Below are positions 63,991 to 64,000 of a stretch of 64,000 nucleotides of DNA, piece after piece. Within the stretch, counting starts at the first letter, position 1. Each line of letters starts with the position of its first letter. Position numbers and translations under genes: made by a program. Source of the DNA: Salvia splendens (Eukaryota; Streptophyta; Magnoliopsida; Lamiales; Lamiaceae); contig NC_056053.1 in the NCBI RefSeq assembly GCF_004379255.2, positions 22,192,188-22,256,187 on the forward strand. Direction: 5' to 3'. The notes under the pieces were generated by a model. That model ran no database searches. It was not told where the DNA came from and worked only from the letters and a program-made list of their open reading frames with translations.

Positions 63991-64000
63991 CTGATTATAG

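Overview
The window is nuclear DNA from a flowering plant, very probably an asterid eudicot. Supporting evidence is an Rx-type coiled-coil NLR of the R1 kind, a GeBP-family protein, a JINGUBANG-like WD40 protein, intron-split genes and many plant-type transposons (Stowaway, PIF/Harbinger, hAT, Mutator-like, mariner, SINE, Ty3/gypsy). The species cannot be read from the sequence; a Lamiales relative is only a guess.

Layout. 0-5 kb: a decayed Athila-type retroelement fragment, a 69-aa protein gene, a dead GeBP copy with a hAT MITE inserted at its 3' end, and a Mutator-type MITE that carries a SINE. 5.6-10.9 kb: a GeBP-like gene and a two-exon JINGUBANG-like gene. 12.6-14.0 kb: a decayed nuclear copy of RsmG/GidB (16S rRNA m7G methyltransferase), not previously obvious because it is split into short exons on the minus strand. 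16.0-20.8 kb: a two-exon CC-NLR of about 883 aa. Its 2.1-kb intron holds a Harbinger-like element with nine 73-bp units, each carrying a U-snRNA-type USE plus TATA pair. 21.7-25.7 kb: a complete mariner-like element with a DD39D transposase gene broken by stops, a minisatellite, and a 143-codon ORF on the opposite strand. 26-38 kb: Stowaway MITEs, a complete PIF/Harbinger element with a damaged transposase, and a second Harbinger split by two solo LTRs. 37.6-64 kb: a cluster of three short RNase D/WRN-exonuclease-like genes plus a fragment. It is interrupted by a second RsmG pseudogene and an 11.6-kb nest of young Ty3/gypsy elements (A, with B inside its 3' LTR), then element C nearby.

How it fits together. 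Target-site duplications and LTR lengths allow the insertion order in the 40.8-60.4 kb nest to be reconstructed: A entered the RsmG pseudogene, B entered the 3' LTR of A, and C landed separately 0.4 kb away. A lacks almost all of pol yet has matching LTRs, so B/C-like elements probably moved it. In B and C, gag-protease and pol lie in one frame and are separated only by a UAG followed by CAAUCA, which fits the CARYYA readthrough context. The exonuclease-like genes share a promoter with a G-box and TATA box and have lost acidic catalytic residues, so they look like retained but non-catalytic relatives.

All alignments were done by eye. Exon boundaries rest on GT/AG sites and reading frame, not on transcripts.
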